From Polyangiaceae bacterium (GTDB lineage Bacteria > Myxococcota_A > Polyangia > Polyangiales > Polyangiaceae): 44,311 nucleotides of DNA. Positions 25,703-35,676 of the stretch are shown here, piece by piece; the stretch's first letter is position 1, and each line of letters opens with the position of its first letter. Position numbers and translations under genes: made by a program. Where the stretch lies: NCBI GenBank assembly GCA_025937835.1, contig JAICQO010000057.1, forward strand, positions 1 through 44,311. Reading direction: 5' to 3'. The notes under the pieces were generated by a model, which ran no database searches, was not told where the DNA came from, and saw nothing but the letters and a program-made list of their open reading frames with translations.

Positions 25703-26269
25703 TCAGCGCGCCCCGCCCCGGCTCCTGCGCATTTTGAGGGCAGCCAGCAGGCGTGGCGGCAGGGATCTCGCCGGAGCGGAAAGGCGCTCGGCCATCGTCC
25801 CGATCCGCAAGTGCGTGATCGAGACGGCCAGCGCGTCGGCCGCGTCGAGCGGCGGCAGGGCCGAGAGCCCCAAGAGCGCCTTCACCATCATCGCCACCTG
25901 GCGCTTCTCGGCGCGACCGCTGCCGACGACGGTCTGCTTCACACGCGCCGGCGGGTATTCGCCGACCTCGAGCTCTGCGCGTCCGAGGCACAACATCGCG
26001 ACCCCGCGCGCGTGCCCGAGCTTCGCCGCGGCTTGCGGGTCCTTGTTGTAGAACAGCGCCTCGACCGCGCCCACGGTCGGCGCGTACTTGGTGATCAGCG
26101 ACTCGAGCCCGTCGGCGATGCCGACCAGGCGCTCCGAGAGCGGCGCCCCCGCCTCGAGCGCGATCACGCCGTGCGCCACGTGCACGAGCCGATTGCCGTC
26201 GCGTTCCACGATGCCCCAGCCGAGGTTGACCGTGCCCGGATCGATCCCGAGTGCTCGCATCGCGCTCAT
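25703..26269 (-). CDS. ruvC: Holliday junction endonuclease RuvC
   Basis: A 188-residue RNase H-fold nuclease that cuts four-way DNA junctions with RuvAB. The metal-binding acids are all present: D10 (LGIDPGTVNLGWG), E70 (AVEALFYNKD), D142 and D145 (PPLDAADALAVS). The QTVVGSGRAEKRQVAMMV segment is also typical. The C-terminus is extended by a basic tail of about 30 residues (LLAALKMRRSRGGAR). ATG 26269 overlaps the stop of the upstream transporter (ATGA), so the two are co-translated. ruvA and ruvB are not in the window. Confidence 0.95.
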   Translation of the reverse strand: MSAMRALGIDPGTVNLGWGIVERDGNRLVHVAHGVIALEAGAPLSERLVGIADGLESLITKYAPTVGAVEALFYNKDPQAAAKLGHARGVAMLCLGRAELEVGEYPPARVKQTVVGSGRAEKRQVAMMVKALLGLSALPPLDAADALAVSITHLRIGTMAERLSAPARSLPPRLLAALKMRRSRGGAR

Positions 26270-26991
26270 CCGCTGCTCGGTACGACGGGGGGCGCCGTGT
26301 TGGCTTCGGCCGCGCTCAGCTTGACGGGCTCGATCTTGAGCCCGCGCTCGATCAGCGCGTGCACCAGATAAATCGCCGGCGTCAGCCCGACCGCGATCAA
26401 AATCTTAACCAGGTACGACGACATCACCATGTTCACGATCGTGTCGAACCCGAGCAGCCCCGACCAGGCCACGAAATTGATCACGAGCGTGTCGATCAGC
26501 TGCGACACGGCCGTGGACCCCGTGGCGCGCAACCAGAGCAGCCGGTTCTGCGTCAGCCGCTTCAACGCGTGGAACACGAAGATGTCCACGAACTGCGCGA
26601 CCACGTAGGCGATCATCGACGACAGCAGGATCCGCTGCGAGCCGAGGAACACCGTTTGAAACGCCTGTTCGGTGACGCCGCTCCAATCGGGCCGGGTCGT
26701 CAGCGGCGCGATCGGCACCGCGCCGGCGATGAAAATGAACGTGTAGGCGAGCACCGCCAGCCCGAACCCGAGCAACGTCACGAACCGTGCCGCGCGCTTT
26801 CCGTAGAACTCGTTCAACACGTCCGTCAAAAGGAACGTGATCGGAAACGGGATCATCCCGACCGTCAGCACGAACGGATGCCCGAACAGCACGGGCTCGA
26901 TCAGCTTGCTGCCGATGATGTCGCCCACGATCAGGCAAGTACTGAAGATCCCTGCCAGGATCATGAACAAGCGGGTGCGGGGATCGGTCAT
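26266..26991 (-). CDS. Queuosine-precursor transporter (YhhQ/VUT family)
   Basis: A 241-residue inner-membrane protein with about six to seven helices. Typical YhhQ/QPTR strings are seen: LIVGDIIGSKLIEP, GMIPFPITFLLTDVLNEFYGKR, SSMIAYVVAQFVDIFVFHALK and TAVSQLIDTLVINFVAW. The family imports 7-deazaguanine precursors (preQ0/preQ1) for tRNA queuosine. Some annotations call it a vitamin transporter. It is co-translated with ruvC, a pairing with no obvious functional link. No preQ1 riboswitch was recognised in the 77 bases upstream. The C-terminal 20 residues are polar and Pro-rich. Confidence 0.85.
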   Translation of the reverse strand: MTDPRTRLFMILAGIFSTCLIVGDIIGSKLIEPVLFGHPFVLTVGMIPFPITFLLTDVLNEFYGKRAARFVTLLGFGLAVLAYTFIFIAGAVPIAPLTTRPDWSGVTEQAFQTVFLGSQRILLSSMIAYVVAQFVDIFVFHALKRLTQNRLLWLRATGSTAVSQLIDTLVINFVAWSGLLGFDTIVNMVMSSYLVKILIAVGLTPAIYLVHALIERGLKIEPVKLSAAEANTAPPVVPSSG

Positions 26992-27068
26992 TGGGAGCGG
27001 GTGAGCCGAGGCCCATCTTCGAGCCAGACCCCCTCCGGCGCAAGCCGTGTTACCAGTAGCCCTCCGCC

Positions 27069-27395
27069 ATGCCCCCCGCCCTGACTGGCAAACAAAAGCG
27101 CTTCCTCCGCGCCCTCGCGCACGACAAAAAGCCCGTGGTTCAGCTCGGAAAAGAGGGGCTGACCGAGGCCGTTCGCAAGGCCACGGACCAGAGCCTCGAG
27201 ACCCACGAGCTGATCAAGGTCAAGGTCGCCTCGTCGGACGAAGACCTGGACGCCCTCGGAGCGCGCCTGGCAGAGCAGACCCGCTCGTCACTCGCCGACG
27301 TCATCGGTCGCACGCTGCTGCTCTACCGCGCGCGGACCAAGAAGCCGACCATCGTGCTCCCCAAGGCCACCACCAAGACCGAGGGCTCCCCGTGA
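27069..27395 (+). CDS. yhbY: YhbY/CRS1-family RNA-binding protein
   Basis: A 108-residue protein made almost entirely of one CRM (YhbY) domain. LTGKQKRFLRALAHDKKPVVQLGKEGL, the charged helix around LETHELIKVKV and the GRTLLLYR end with its conserved RTKK follow the family pattern. A Lys/Thr-rich tail of about 15 residues extends it. YhbY binds pre-50S ribosomal subunits and helps ribosome assembly. It overlaps the oligoribonuclease start (GTGA), so the two RNA-related genes are coupled. Confidence 0.9.
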   Translation: MPPALTGKQKRFLRALAHDKKPVVQLGKEGLTEAVRKATDQSLETHELIKVKVASSDEDLDALGARLAEQTRSSLADVIGRTLLLYRARTKKPTIVLPKATTKTEGSP

Positions 27396-27967
27396 CCGCA
27401 AAACCCACGAAAGATGCCCGCCCCGACCGCCGCCAGACCGAAGGCAACCTGGCCTGGCTCGACCTGGAAATGACCGGGCTCGATCCCCGAGAAGACGTGA
27501 TCCTGCAGGCCGCGCTGATCATCACCGACTCGCAGCTCACGCCGCTCGAGGAGTTCGTGTGCGACGTCTGGCAGCCCCCGGCCGCGCTCGAACGCATGAC
27601 GCCGTTCGTGCGCAACATGCACGAGAAGAACGGGCTCCTCGCCCGCGTCGCGGCCTCGCGCATCGACATCGGCTTCCTCGAGAAGCTGCTGCTCGAGCGT
27701 GTCTCGGCCTGGTGCCCGTATCCCGCGATCCTCTGCGGCAACAGCATCGGCCACGACAAGCGCTTCGTCGAACGCTGGATGCCGGGCCTCGCCGGCTACC
27801 TCAGCTACCGCACGGTAGACGTCTCGTCCCTGAAGATCCTCACCAAGCTCTGGTACGGCGACGCGGCCGCCTACGCCAAGCCGAACACGCAAGAGCACGA
27901 TGCGCTGTTCGACATCCACCAGAGCATCGCCGAGCTTTCGCACTATAAGGCGAGCATCTTCAAGTAA
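27392..27967 (+). CDS. orn: Oligoribonuclease (DEDDh 3'-5' exonuclease)
   Basis: A 191-residue exonuclease that degrades very short RNAs and pGpG, the last step of c-di-GMP breakdown. Exo I is WLDLEMTGLDP with D24 and E26; exo II is GNSIGHDKRF; exo III is NTQEHDALFDI with the catalytic His and Asp. RTVDVSSLKILTKLW is highly typical of Orn. The N-terminus has about 18 extra polar residues compared with Escherichia coli Orn. GTG 27392 overlaps the yhbY stop. A weak hairpin (CCGACC/GGTCGG) at 28058-28076 lies between it and the convergent signal peptidase gene. Confidence 0.95.
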   Translation: MTAKPTKDARPDRRQTEGNLAWLDLEMTGLDPREDVILQAALIITDSQLTPLEEFVCDVWQPPAALERMTPFVRNMHEKNGLLARVAASRIDIGFLEKLLLERVSAWCPYPAILCGNSIGHDKRFVERWMPGLAGYLSYRTVDVSSLKILTKLWYGDAAAYAKPNTQEHDALFDIHQSIAELSHYKASIFK

Positions 27968-28057
27968 TGCTCCGGTCACGCCTTCGCGGGCCGTCCCAGT
28001 AACGACCAGCGGGGCAAATGGGCGAGCCAGCGCGGCACCCTCCCTGAGACAGCGACC

Positions 28058-28076
28058 CCGACCGGAATTGGGTCGG
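28058..28076. terminator. Possible weak hairpin terminator between convergent genes
   Basis: CCGACC and GGTCGG form a six-base stem around a seven-base loop, between orn (plus) and the signal peptidase gene (minus). There is no T run on either side, so it can only be a weak or factor-dependent terminator. Confidence 0.25.
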
Positions 28077-28114
28077 CCTTGATCCCGCCCAGAACAAGAG
28101 CCCAGGCGCCTCGC

Positions 28115-29371
28115 TCAGTCGGGGTAGGTGCCGAAGCGCTCCCAGCGCGGGCGGCTCTCGGCGAACGACGCCCAGATCAGCACCGCCCGACCCTTGACCG
28201 ATTCCAGTGAAACGGCCCCGAACTGCCGTGAATCGAAGGAATTGTCACGGTTGTCGCCGAGCAAGAACAGGCTGTTCGAGGCCACGGTCACGTCCACGCG
28301 GTCTCGCGCGTCGAGCCCCGGGTCGTGCAGCACCCGGTAGCGGTGATCGCCGAGTGACTCCTCACCTAGCGCGGTTTGCAGCGCGACGCCGTTCACGCGC
28401 ACCGCGCGGCCGTCGATCTGCACCCGATCTCCAGCCACGCCGATCACCCGCTTCAACAACACCTGCGCCGGGTCCCGCGGTGACTCGAACGCCACGATCT
28501 CGCCGGGCGACACCCGCCGAGCGCTCGGCCCCTTCGCGACAAACACGTGGTCCCCGGCGATCAACGCCGGCGCCATCGATTCCGAGGGCGTGCGGAACGC
28601 CTCGAGCAGCTCGCGTTTCAGCGCGAGCGCAGGCATGCGCTCCGGCCTGGGCAGGCGCAACGCCAGCGCGGCACCATCCGCCCGTGCCTCGAGCTCCCTG
28701 AGCTCGGCCGAGGCTCCGAACACTTCCGCCGCCCACTTGGCTGCCCGGGCGGCCGCCTCGGGGGAGCCAAGCGCGACGCGCGCCTCGACCTCGTGATCCT
28801 CGACGCCCCACGCTTCGTACGAGCCACCGCCGGGAGCGACATCGGCCACCAGCACGAACTTCGAACGCGCCGTGAGCTCGTCGAAGCGCCGTGTCAACGC
28901 CGGGGCGCCCCCGGGCCCGTCCGCTTTCGCCCCCGCGGTCGCGATGCGGATCCCGTGCTTCGACTGCGTCACGCCGAGCGCGAGCGGTCCGAGCGCGCCG
29001 CGTTGCTCGAGCGCCTGAACCACGCACTGTCCGGCCGCGACCGAGAGCGTGCCCGTGAGTTCGATGCGCAGCTCCTGGGGCTCCGAAATCGAGACCGCGA
29101 CCTCGTCGAGCTCCCGCTTCAGATCGAGCCCGCACTCCGGCACCAGCGCTTGCAGCGCGCCGAGCTGTGCCGCGAGCTCGGTGTCGCGCACCACGAACCG
29201 CGAAAGGAGCCGCGTCCGCGCCGGCGCTCGCGCCGCAAACGAAGGCTCGCTCGGCGGAGCATCCGGAGTCGCCGCCCCAGGCTCGCTCGCAACCTTCGCC
29301 ACGCGCCCCGAGCCGCCGCAGCCCAGCGCCATTCCGCACACCCAAGCTCCCAGCAGCCACCGCGAGATCAC
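28115..29371 (-). CDS. Signal peptidase I fused behind a lipoprotein N-terminal domain
   Basis: A 418-residue protein. The C-terminal 160 residues are a complete S26 signal peptidase I: nucleophile SESMAP (Ser265), general base LLKRVIGVAGD (Lys307), and the closing LLGDNRDNSFDSRQFG box. Unlike usual LepB, which has N-terminal membrane helices, this begins with a lipoprotein signal (MISRWLLGAW...MALGC). About 235 residues of an unrecognised domain follow, with two repeat-like Leu-rich halves (FVVRDTELAAQLGAL; VALGSPEAAARAAKWAAEVF). It should thus be tethered by lipid in the periplasm, perhaps cutting a special set of exported proteins. Start is GTG 29371. Confidence 0.85.
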   Translation of the reverse strand: MISRWLLGAWVCGMALGCGGSGRVAKVASEPGAATPDAPPSEPSFAARAPARTRLLSRFVVRDTELAAQLGALQALVPECGLDLKRELDEVAVSISEPQELRIELTGTLSVAAGQCVVQALEQRGALGPLALGVTQSKHGIRIATAGAKADGPGGAPALTRRFDELTARSKFVLVADVAPGGGSYEAWGVEDHEVEARVALGSPEAAARAAKWAAEVFGASAELRELEARADGAALALRLPRPERMPALALKRELLEAFRTPSESMAPALIAGDHVFVAKGPSARRVSPGEIVAFESPRDPAQVLLKRVIGVAGDRVQIDGRAVRVNGVALQTALGEESLGDHRYRVLHDPGLDARDRVDVTVASNSLFLLGDNRDNSFDSRQFGAVSLESVKGRAVLIWASFAESRPRWERFGTYPD

Positions 29372-29518
29372 GCGCGGAGTCTACACGAGTCTCCGAATTG
29401 CTTGGGGTGCGCCCGCGGGAACGAGCGCGACGCACGGCGCGTGTTCGTCCCGAGGCAACCGATCTCGGCGCAGCCGGGAGCAGCAGCCGCGCCTCGCCGT
29501 CCCTGATGGTTTTGGGCC

Positions 29519-32016
<2,498 letters not shown>

Positions 32017-32059
32017 AGCTCTCGCGGATCCTGGGGGCGCCCGTGCTAGCCTCGGCTCG

Positions 32060-32494
32060 ATGAGCGCGGCCGCCCCCACCGCTACCGACGACGAACAGCT
32101 GCTGTTCGACGGCCGCCCGGCGCTGATCCCGAGCCTCGGCGTGCTGCTGCTCGTGATCGTGACCGCGGGCCTCTGGCTCTTGCCCCAGTGGTGGAAGCAG
32201 CTCGCCTGCCACTACCGCGTGACGACGCGCCGGATCGTGATCGAGAGCGGCGTGCTGTCGAAGCGCATGGAGCAGGTCGACCTCTACCGCATCAACGACT
32301 ACACGGTGGAGCGGCCGTTCCTGCAGCGCCTGCTCGGAACGGGCAACATCCTGCTCCGCTCGATGGACAAGACCACGCCGGAGCTCACCCTCGAGAACAT
32401 CCGCGCCGACGTGGTCACCTTGTACGAGCAGCTGCGCAAGGCGACCGAGCTCGACAAGACGCGGCGCAACGCCCGGCTCGTCGACTACGAGTAG
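32060..32494 (+). CDS. Bacterial PH-domain membrane protein (YdbS-like)
   Basis: A 144-residue protein. A polar N-terminus (EQLLFDGRPALIPS) precedes a membrane segment (about residues 25-45, LGVLLLVIVTAGLWLLPQWW). A bacterial PH2 domain follows, with YRVTTRRIVIESGVLSKRMEQVDLYRI and LGTGNILLRSMD, the standard strands of the YdbS/YdbT family. The family is of largely unknown function and is thought to be membrane-associated. It is 43 bases downstream of ilvC on the same strand but probably independent of it. Confidence 0.85.
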   Translation: MSAAAPTATDDEQLLFDGRPALIPSLGVLLLVIVTAGLWLLPQWWKQLACHYRVTTRRIVIESGVLSKRMEQVDLYRINDYTVERPFLQRLLGTGNILLRSMDKTTPELTLENIRADVVTLYEQLRKATELDKTRRNARLVDYE

Positions 32495-32551
32495 CCCAGG
32501 AAAGCCGCCGGTTCTGGCCGGAGCGCCCCGGATCTGCGAAACTCCGAGACC

Positions 32552-33571
32552 ATGTTGCCGGAACTCAGCGAGCTCGGAGCCCTGACCCAGAGGTATGCCG
32601 CCGTCACCGCGGCGCTCGAGCTCGAGTCTGGCGAACAACCCCTGGTCCTGCCGAACGGCGAGTGGTTCCCCGACAAGTTCCAGGGTGACTTCGAGTCGGT
32701 GGAGCGCTTGCTGTGCCGGATGCAAGGCTACGCCGGGCTCGAAGCCACCGAGATCACGCTGTCGCTCGCGGGCCTCGGCCCGGAGGGCGCGAGCTGCTCT
32801 TCCGGCAAGGCCAGCAGTTGCGGCAGCTGCGCCGCGCCGACTCCGGGAAGCGACGAGGTCGGCCTCGAGCGCAACGCCTCGGGTTATGCGATCCGGCTTC
32901 CGGCCTCGTTCGTCTCGCACCCGATCGGGCTCACCAGCACGCTCGCGCGCTTGCTGGGCGGCATCCGCTTCATCGAGAGCGGCGCGGCCGAAGCGGACGC
33001 CGAACAGGCGGAGCTCAGCGCCGTCGCCCTCGGCTTCGGCGTGCTGTTGCTCGAGGGCTCGTACATCTACGCCAAGAGCTGCGGCGGCCCGAGCGTCGGC
33101 AAGCTCACCGCGATGGGCTGCGGCGAGCTGTCGTGGGCGTTCTCGTTGTTTCTGGCCACCGAGGGCCACGCGCCCGGTCCCGCCAAGAAAGAGCTCTCCA
33201 CCACCCAGCGCGCTTTTTTCGACGAAGCCTGGGGGCTCGTGAGCTCGAGCTCGAACAAGAAGCTCGTGGAACGCCTGAAAGAGGACCCGGCCAAGGCCGC
33301 CAAGTCGAAGCTGCAAGTAGCGCCTGCCCGTTCCTGGCTCGCCGGTGTGTTCGGCTTCGGCGGCGCGAAAAAGCCGGCCGATCGCGAGGCGCTCGCGCTC
33401 GAGGCGCTCGAGCGCGGCGACGACGTCGACGGCATCGCTGCGCTGCTCGCCACGGCTCCCGCCGCGGGCGCCTCCGAGTCCGTTCCTGAAGCCACACGCG
33501 CGAAGCGGGCACGCCCGCGCGACGACGTCTCGGAGCTCGTCGACGAGGCATTGCGCGAGCTGCGCGGCTAG
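32552..33571 (+). CDS. Unknown protein with a Cys-rich insert
   Basis: A 339-residue soluble protein without signal peptide or clear membrane helix; I do not recognise the family. A well-formed N-terminal region (LVLPNGEWFPDKFQGDFESV, RMQGYAGLEATEITLSLAG) is followed by a Cys cluster CSSGKASSCGSC near residue 85 and a lone Cys-Gly pair (SYIYAKSCGGPS, AMGCGELSWAFSLFLA) near 175-195. The pattern could bind a metal or iron-sulfur cluster, or form disulfides. The C-terminal third is Ala-rich, including ALEALERGDDVDGIAALLAT. Start ATG 32552. Its stop overlaps the stop of the convergent octacysteine lipoprotein gene by three bases. Confidence 0.7.
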   Translation: MLPELSELGALTQRYAAVTAALELESGEQPLVLPNGEWFPDKFQGDFESVERLLCRMQGYAGLEATEITLSLAGLGPEGASCSSGKASSCGSCAAPTPGSDEVGLERNASGYAIRLPASFVSHPIGLTSTLARLLGGIRFIESGAAEADAEQAELSAVALGFGVLLLEGSYIYAKSCGGPSVGKLTAMGCGELSWAFSLFLATEGHAPGPAKKELSTTQRAFFDEAWGLVSSSSNKKLVERLKEDPAKAAKSKLQVAPARSWLAGVFGFGGAKKPADREALALEALERGDDVDGIAALLATAPAAGASESVPEATRAKRARPRDDVSELVDEALRELRG

Positions 33572-34971
33572 AAGAGGCCGGTCGTTTCCGGGCAGGCTTC
33601 GGCGGCGGCCGAGCAGGCGTCCCAGGCATCGGCGGCTTCCACGCCGGCCACGGCCACGCTGTTGCTCCCTGAAGTGCAGGAGCAGTCCCAGCCGGTGTCG
33701 CTCTCGGAACATTGCACCTGGACGATCGCCTGCTGTGCGATCTCGAGGTCGCCGAGCGTGCCGGCCCGGGAGCAATTGAGCTCGGTGTTGCAGACACGCC
33801 CGACGACGCTCTGGTTTTGCGCGGTGCAGGTCACGTCGCCGCCCGGCTCGATCTCGTAGCGACGAGCGCAGATCTCCCCCGCTTCCGTGCAGGTGGCGAT
33901 CGTCGCCGGCGTGTCCAGGTCGAAGGAGAACGTGCCTTCGTAGCCGCCGCAGTCGCAGCGCGACTGATTGCCGGTGATCGTGGCGCAGCTCGCGAAATCG
34001 GGTGAATAGACCGAGACGACCGTGCCGTCGTCGAGCTCGAGCGGCTGCTTGCAACCCTGGGTCAAGCCGCAGTTTCCGTCGGACGCGCTCAGGGACTCCG
34101 GCTCGCACTCGCGCAGCCCGGCCGGCTTGCGCTCCTTGGACTGGCACAGCGACAGCGCAGGCCCACAGGCTTCTGCGATGGGAGTGTCGAGGAGCGACTC
34201 GTAGCGCATTCCGTCATCCATACCGGCGCACGAGCAGGACACGCTGCCCTCGACCCCGCTGTCGCTGCACGACACCTCGGTGGTCTCCTCGATGAAGACC
34301 GCCGTGCCTTCCTCGAGCTCGATCGTGTGTTCACAGTGGAGCTGCCGCGAACACGACTGCGAATCGACCTTCTCCGTAGGCTCGCACTCCTCGGGCAATC
34401 CGCCGAGGTCGGGGCCCTTCCCTGCACAGAACGCGCTGGCGACGGCGCAGGCCGCTCCGCTGCTCTCCGCGCGCACGTCGTACGTCCCTTCGACGTTGCC
34501 CTTGCAGTAACACTTCCAGGCGTCACCCGCGCCCTCGTTGCAGAAAACCGAGAGGTACACCTGGTTGCAGGTAAAGCCGACGTTGCACGAACCGCTGCCC
34601 TGCATGGCGTTGTCCGGCTCACAACCCTCGGGGATTGGAATCGGATCCAGGTTCGGCATGCCCCCGGTCGCGACGCCCCCGGTAGCAACGCCGCCCGTCG
34701 CAGCGCCTCCGGTTGCCTTTCCGCCGCTCGCAGTGCTCCCGCCGCTGGCCGTCGCGCCGCCTTCGCCCGCGCCCGACGCATCGCCCGCCGCTCCCGGTGT
34801 GCCCCCAGGCTCTGCTCCGGAGGAGCTCCCCGCTGCACCGCCTTCGGCCTCCGTGGGCGCGGCGCCCGCCTCACCGCTCGGCTCGTCCCCGGACCGCGAC
34901 GACTCGCCGCCACACGCCGCGGCCGCGATCACGCCCGCGCTCAAACCAACCAGAATAGTGATTGCTTTCAT
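33568..34971 (-). CDS. Lipoprotein with four tandem eight-cysteine modules
   Basis: A 467-residue predicted surface lipoprotein. ATG 34971 begins a signal peptide with lipobox VIAAAAC. Residues 25-110 are a Gly/Ala/Thr/Ser linker with ATGGVATGG-type repeats. The rest is four modules of about 75-90 residues, each with eight Cys in one pattern: C-x(10,11)-C-x5-C-x(8-21)-C-x(8-10)-C-x-C-x(18-20)-C-x6-C. Three modules begin with CEP. The C-x5-C, C-x-C and C-x6-C spacings are identical in all four, so they are duplicated domains probably locked by four disulfides. I know no named family with this pattern. Binding or adhesion at the cell surface is a guess. Confidence 0.82.
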   Translation of the reverse strand: MKAITILVGLSAGVIAAAACGGESSRSGDEPSGEAGAAPTEAEGGAAGSSSGAEPGGTPGAAGDASGAGEGGATASGGSTASGGKATGGAATGGVATGGVATGGMPNLDPIPIPEGCEPDNAMQGSGSCNVGFTCNQVYLSVFCNEGAGDAWKCYCKGNVEGTYDVRAESSGAACAVASAFCAGKGPDLGGLPEECEPTEKVDSQSCSRQLHCEHTIELEEGTAVFIEETTEVSCSDSGVEGSVSCSCAGMDDGMRYESLLDTPIAEACGPALSLCQSKERKPAGLRECEPESLSASDGNCGLTQGCKQPLELDDGTVVSVYSPDFASCATITGNQSRCDCGGYEGTFSFDLDTPATIATCTEAGEICARRYEIEPGGDVTCTAQNQSVVGRVCNTELNCSRAGTLGDLEIAQQAIVQVQCSESDTGWDCSCTSGSNSVAVAGVEAADAWDACSAAAEACPETTGLF

Positions 34972-35382
34972 GATTCCACTCACGACGCCGGCAGAGCACA
35001 CCCGACCCCACGAGGCCTCGTCGCCCTGGGAGCACGCGCCCCGGATCGCTCCGCGAACGCCGACCGCGAGCTCGCCGAGAGCGACGAGTCACGCACACCG
35101 GGGCTCACACAACCCAAGATCGCCCGAGCTCTCATACCCGCGCTGCGGAGCCTAGCGCGAGACCCAGCGCAAACCCAAGCCGGCACTCCCATACGCTTCG
35201 AGGCTCAGCGCAAAACTGCGCGCCCAAAAAAGATGACCCCAGCACGCCCGGGCATGATCGCGTTGCAGGACATCAGCTGGGCGCTCCATGCGGAGCCGCC
35301 ATCACGCAGATCCCCTGAATTTTCGCGGCGATCGCCCGCCCCTGGCACCGGCTTCCGAACCCGAGTAGCTTCCGCGCCTCAA
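34972..35382. other. Gene-free interval upstream of tRNA-Arg
   Basis: About 410 bases between the octacysteine lipoprotein gene (minus) and tRNA-Arg (plus). Open frames here have poor codon use and no recognisable protein features. It must hold the promoters of both flanking genes, but no clear -35/-10, sigma-54 or operator sequence was found. Confidence 0.5.
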
Positions 35383-35456
35383 GCGCCCGTAGCTCAGCTG
35401 GATAGAGCGGTGGATTTCTAATCCACTGGTCAGGGGTTCGAATCCCTTCGGGCGCG
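35383..35456 (+). tRNA. tRNA-Arg (anticodon TCT)
   Basis: A complete cloverleaf of 74 bases. The acceptor stem GCGCCCG (35383-35389) pairs with CGGGCGC (35449-35455), with discriminator G. The D-arm is AGCTCAGCTGGATAGAGC; the anticodon stem GTGGA/TCCAC encloses the loop TTTCTAA with anticodon TCT, which reads AGA/AGG arginine codons, rare in a genome this rich in GC. The T-arm GGGGTTCGAATCCC is canonical. CCA is not encoded. Confidence 0.97.
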
Positions 35457-35552
35457 CCCAGACAACCGCATCACGGCGCGGGTTCTCGCGGCGCGCCTAG
35501 GCATCCGCTTTGCGTCGCGACACGGCCGGGTGGCCTCGGCCCGGCGGGCCTC

Positions 35553-35656
35553 GGTACCTTATGTCTCAGCGGACTGAGTCGGAGGGCTCGGGATTCAGTG
35601 CAGTTGGAGCGGGCTCTGCGAGCCCGGTGCGAATCCCTCCGGGCGCGCTGAGTACC
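35553..35656. other. Strongly self-complementary element repeating the tRNA-Arg 3' end
   Basis: Nested perfect stems lie between tRNA-Arg and the HNH gene. CTCAGCG (35565) pairs with CGCTGAG (35646); CGGAGGG (35580) with CCCTCCG (35635); CGGGCTC (35610) with GAGCCCG (35620) over a TGC loop; and GGTA (35553) with TACC (35653). Bases 35630-35648 match the tRNA-Arg 3' end (35439-35457) at 18 of 19 positions. It does not fold as a cloverleaf, so it is not a normal second tRNA. It may be a tRNA-derived relic, an attachment-like site, a structured RNA, or the 3' hairpin of the HNH transcript, whose stop is 21 bases away. Confidence 0.55.
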
Positions 35657-35676
35657 GGAATCTGCGTTCGCGCGGG

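Noticed and set aside
35553-35656. A second functional tRNA gene after tRNA-Arg
   Set aside because: Only the 3' end and a D-arm-like string resemble tRNA; the acceptor 5' side, anticodon stem and T-stem cannot be formed.
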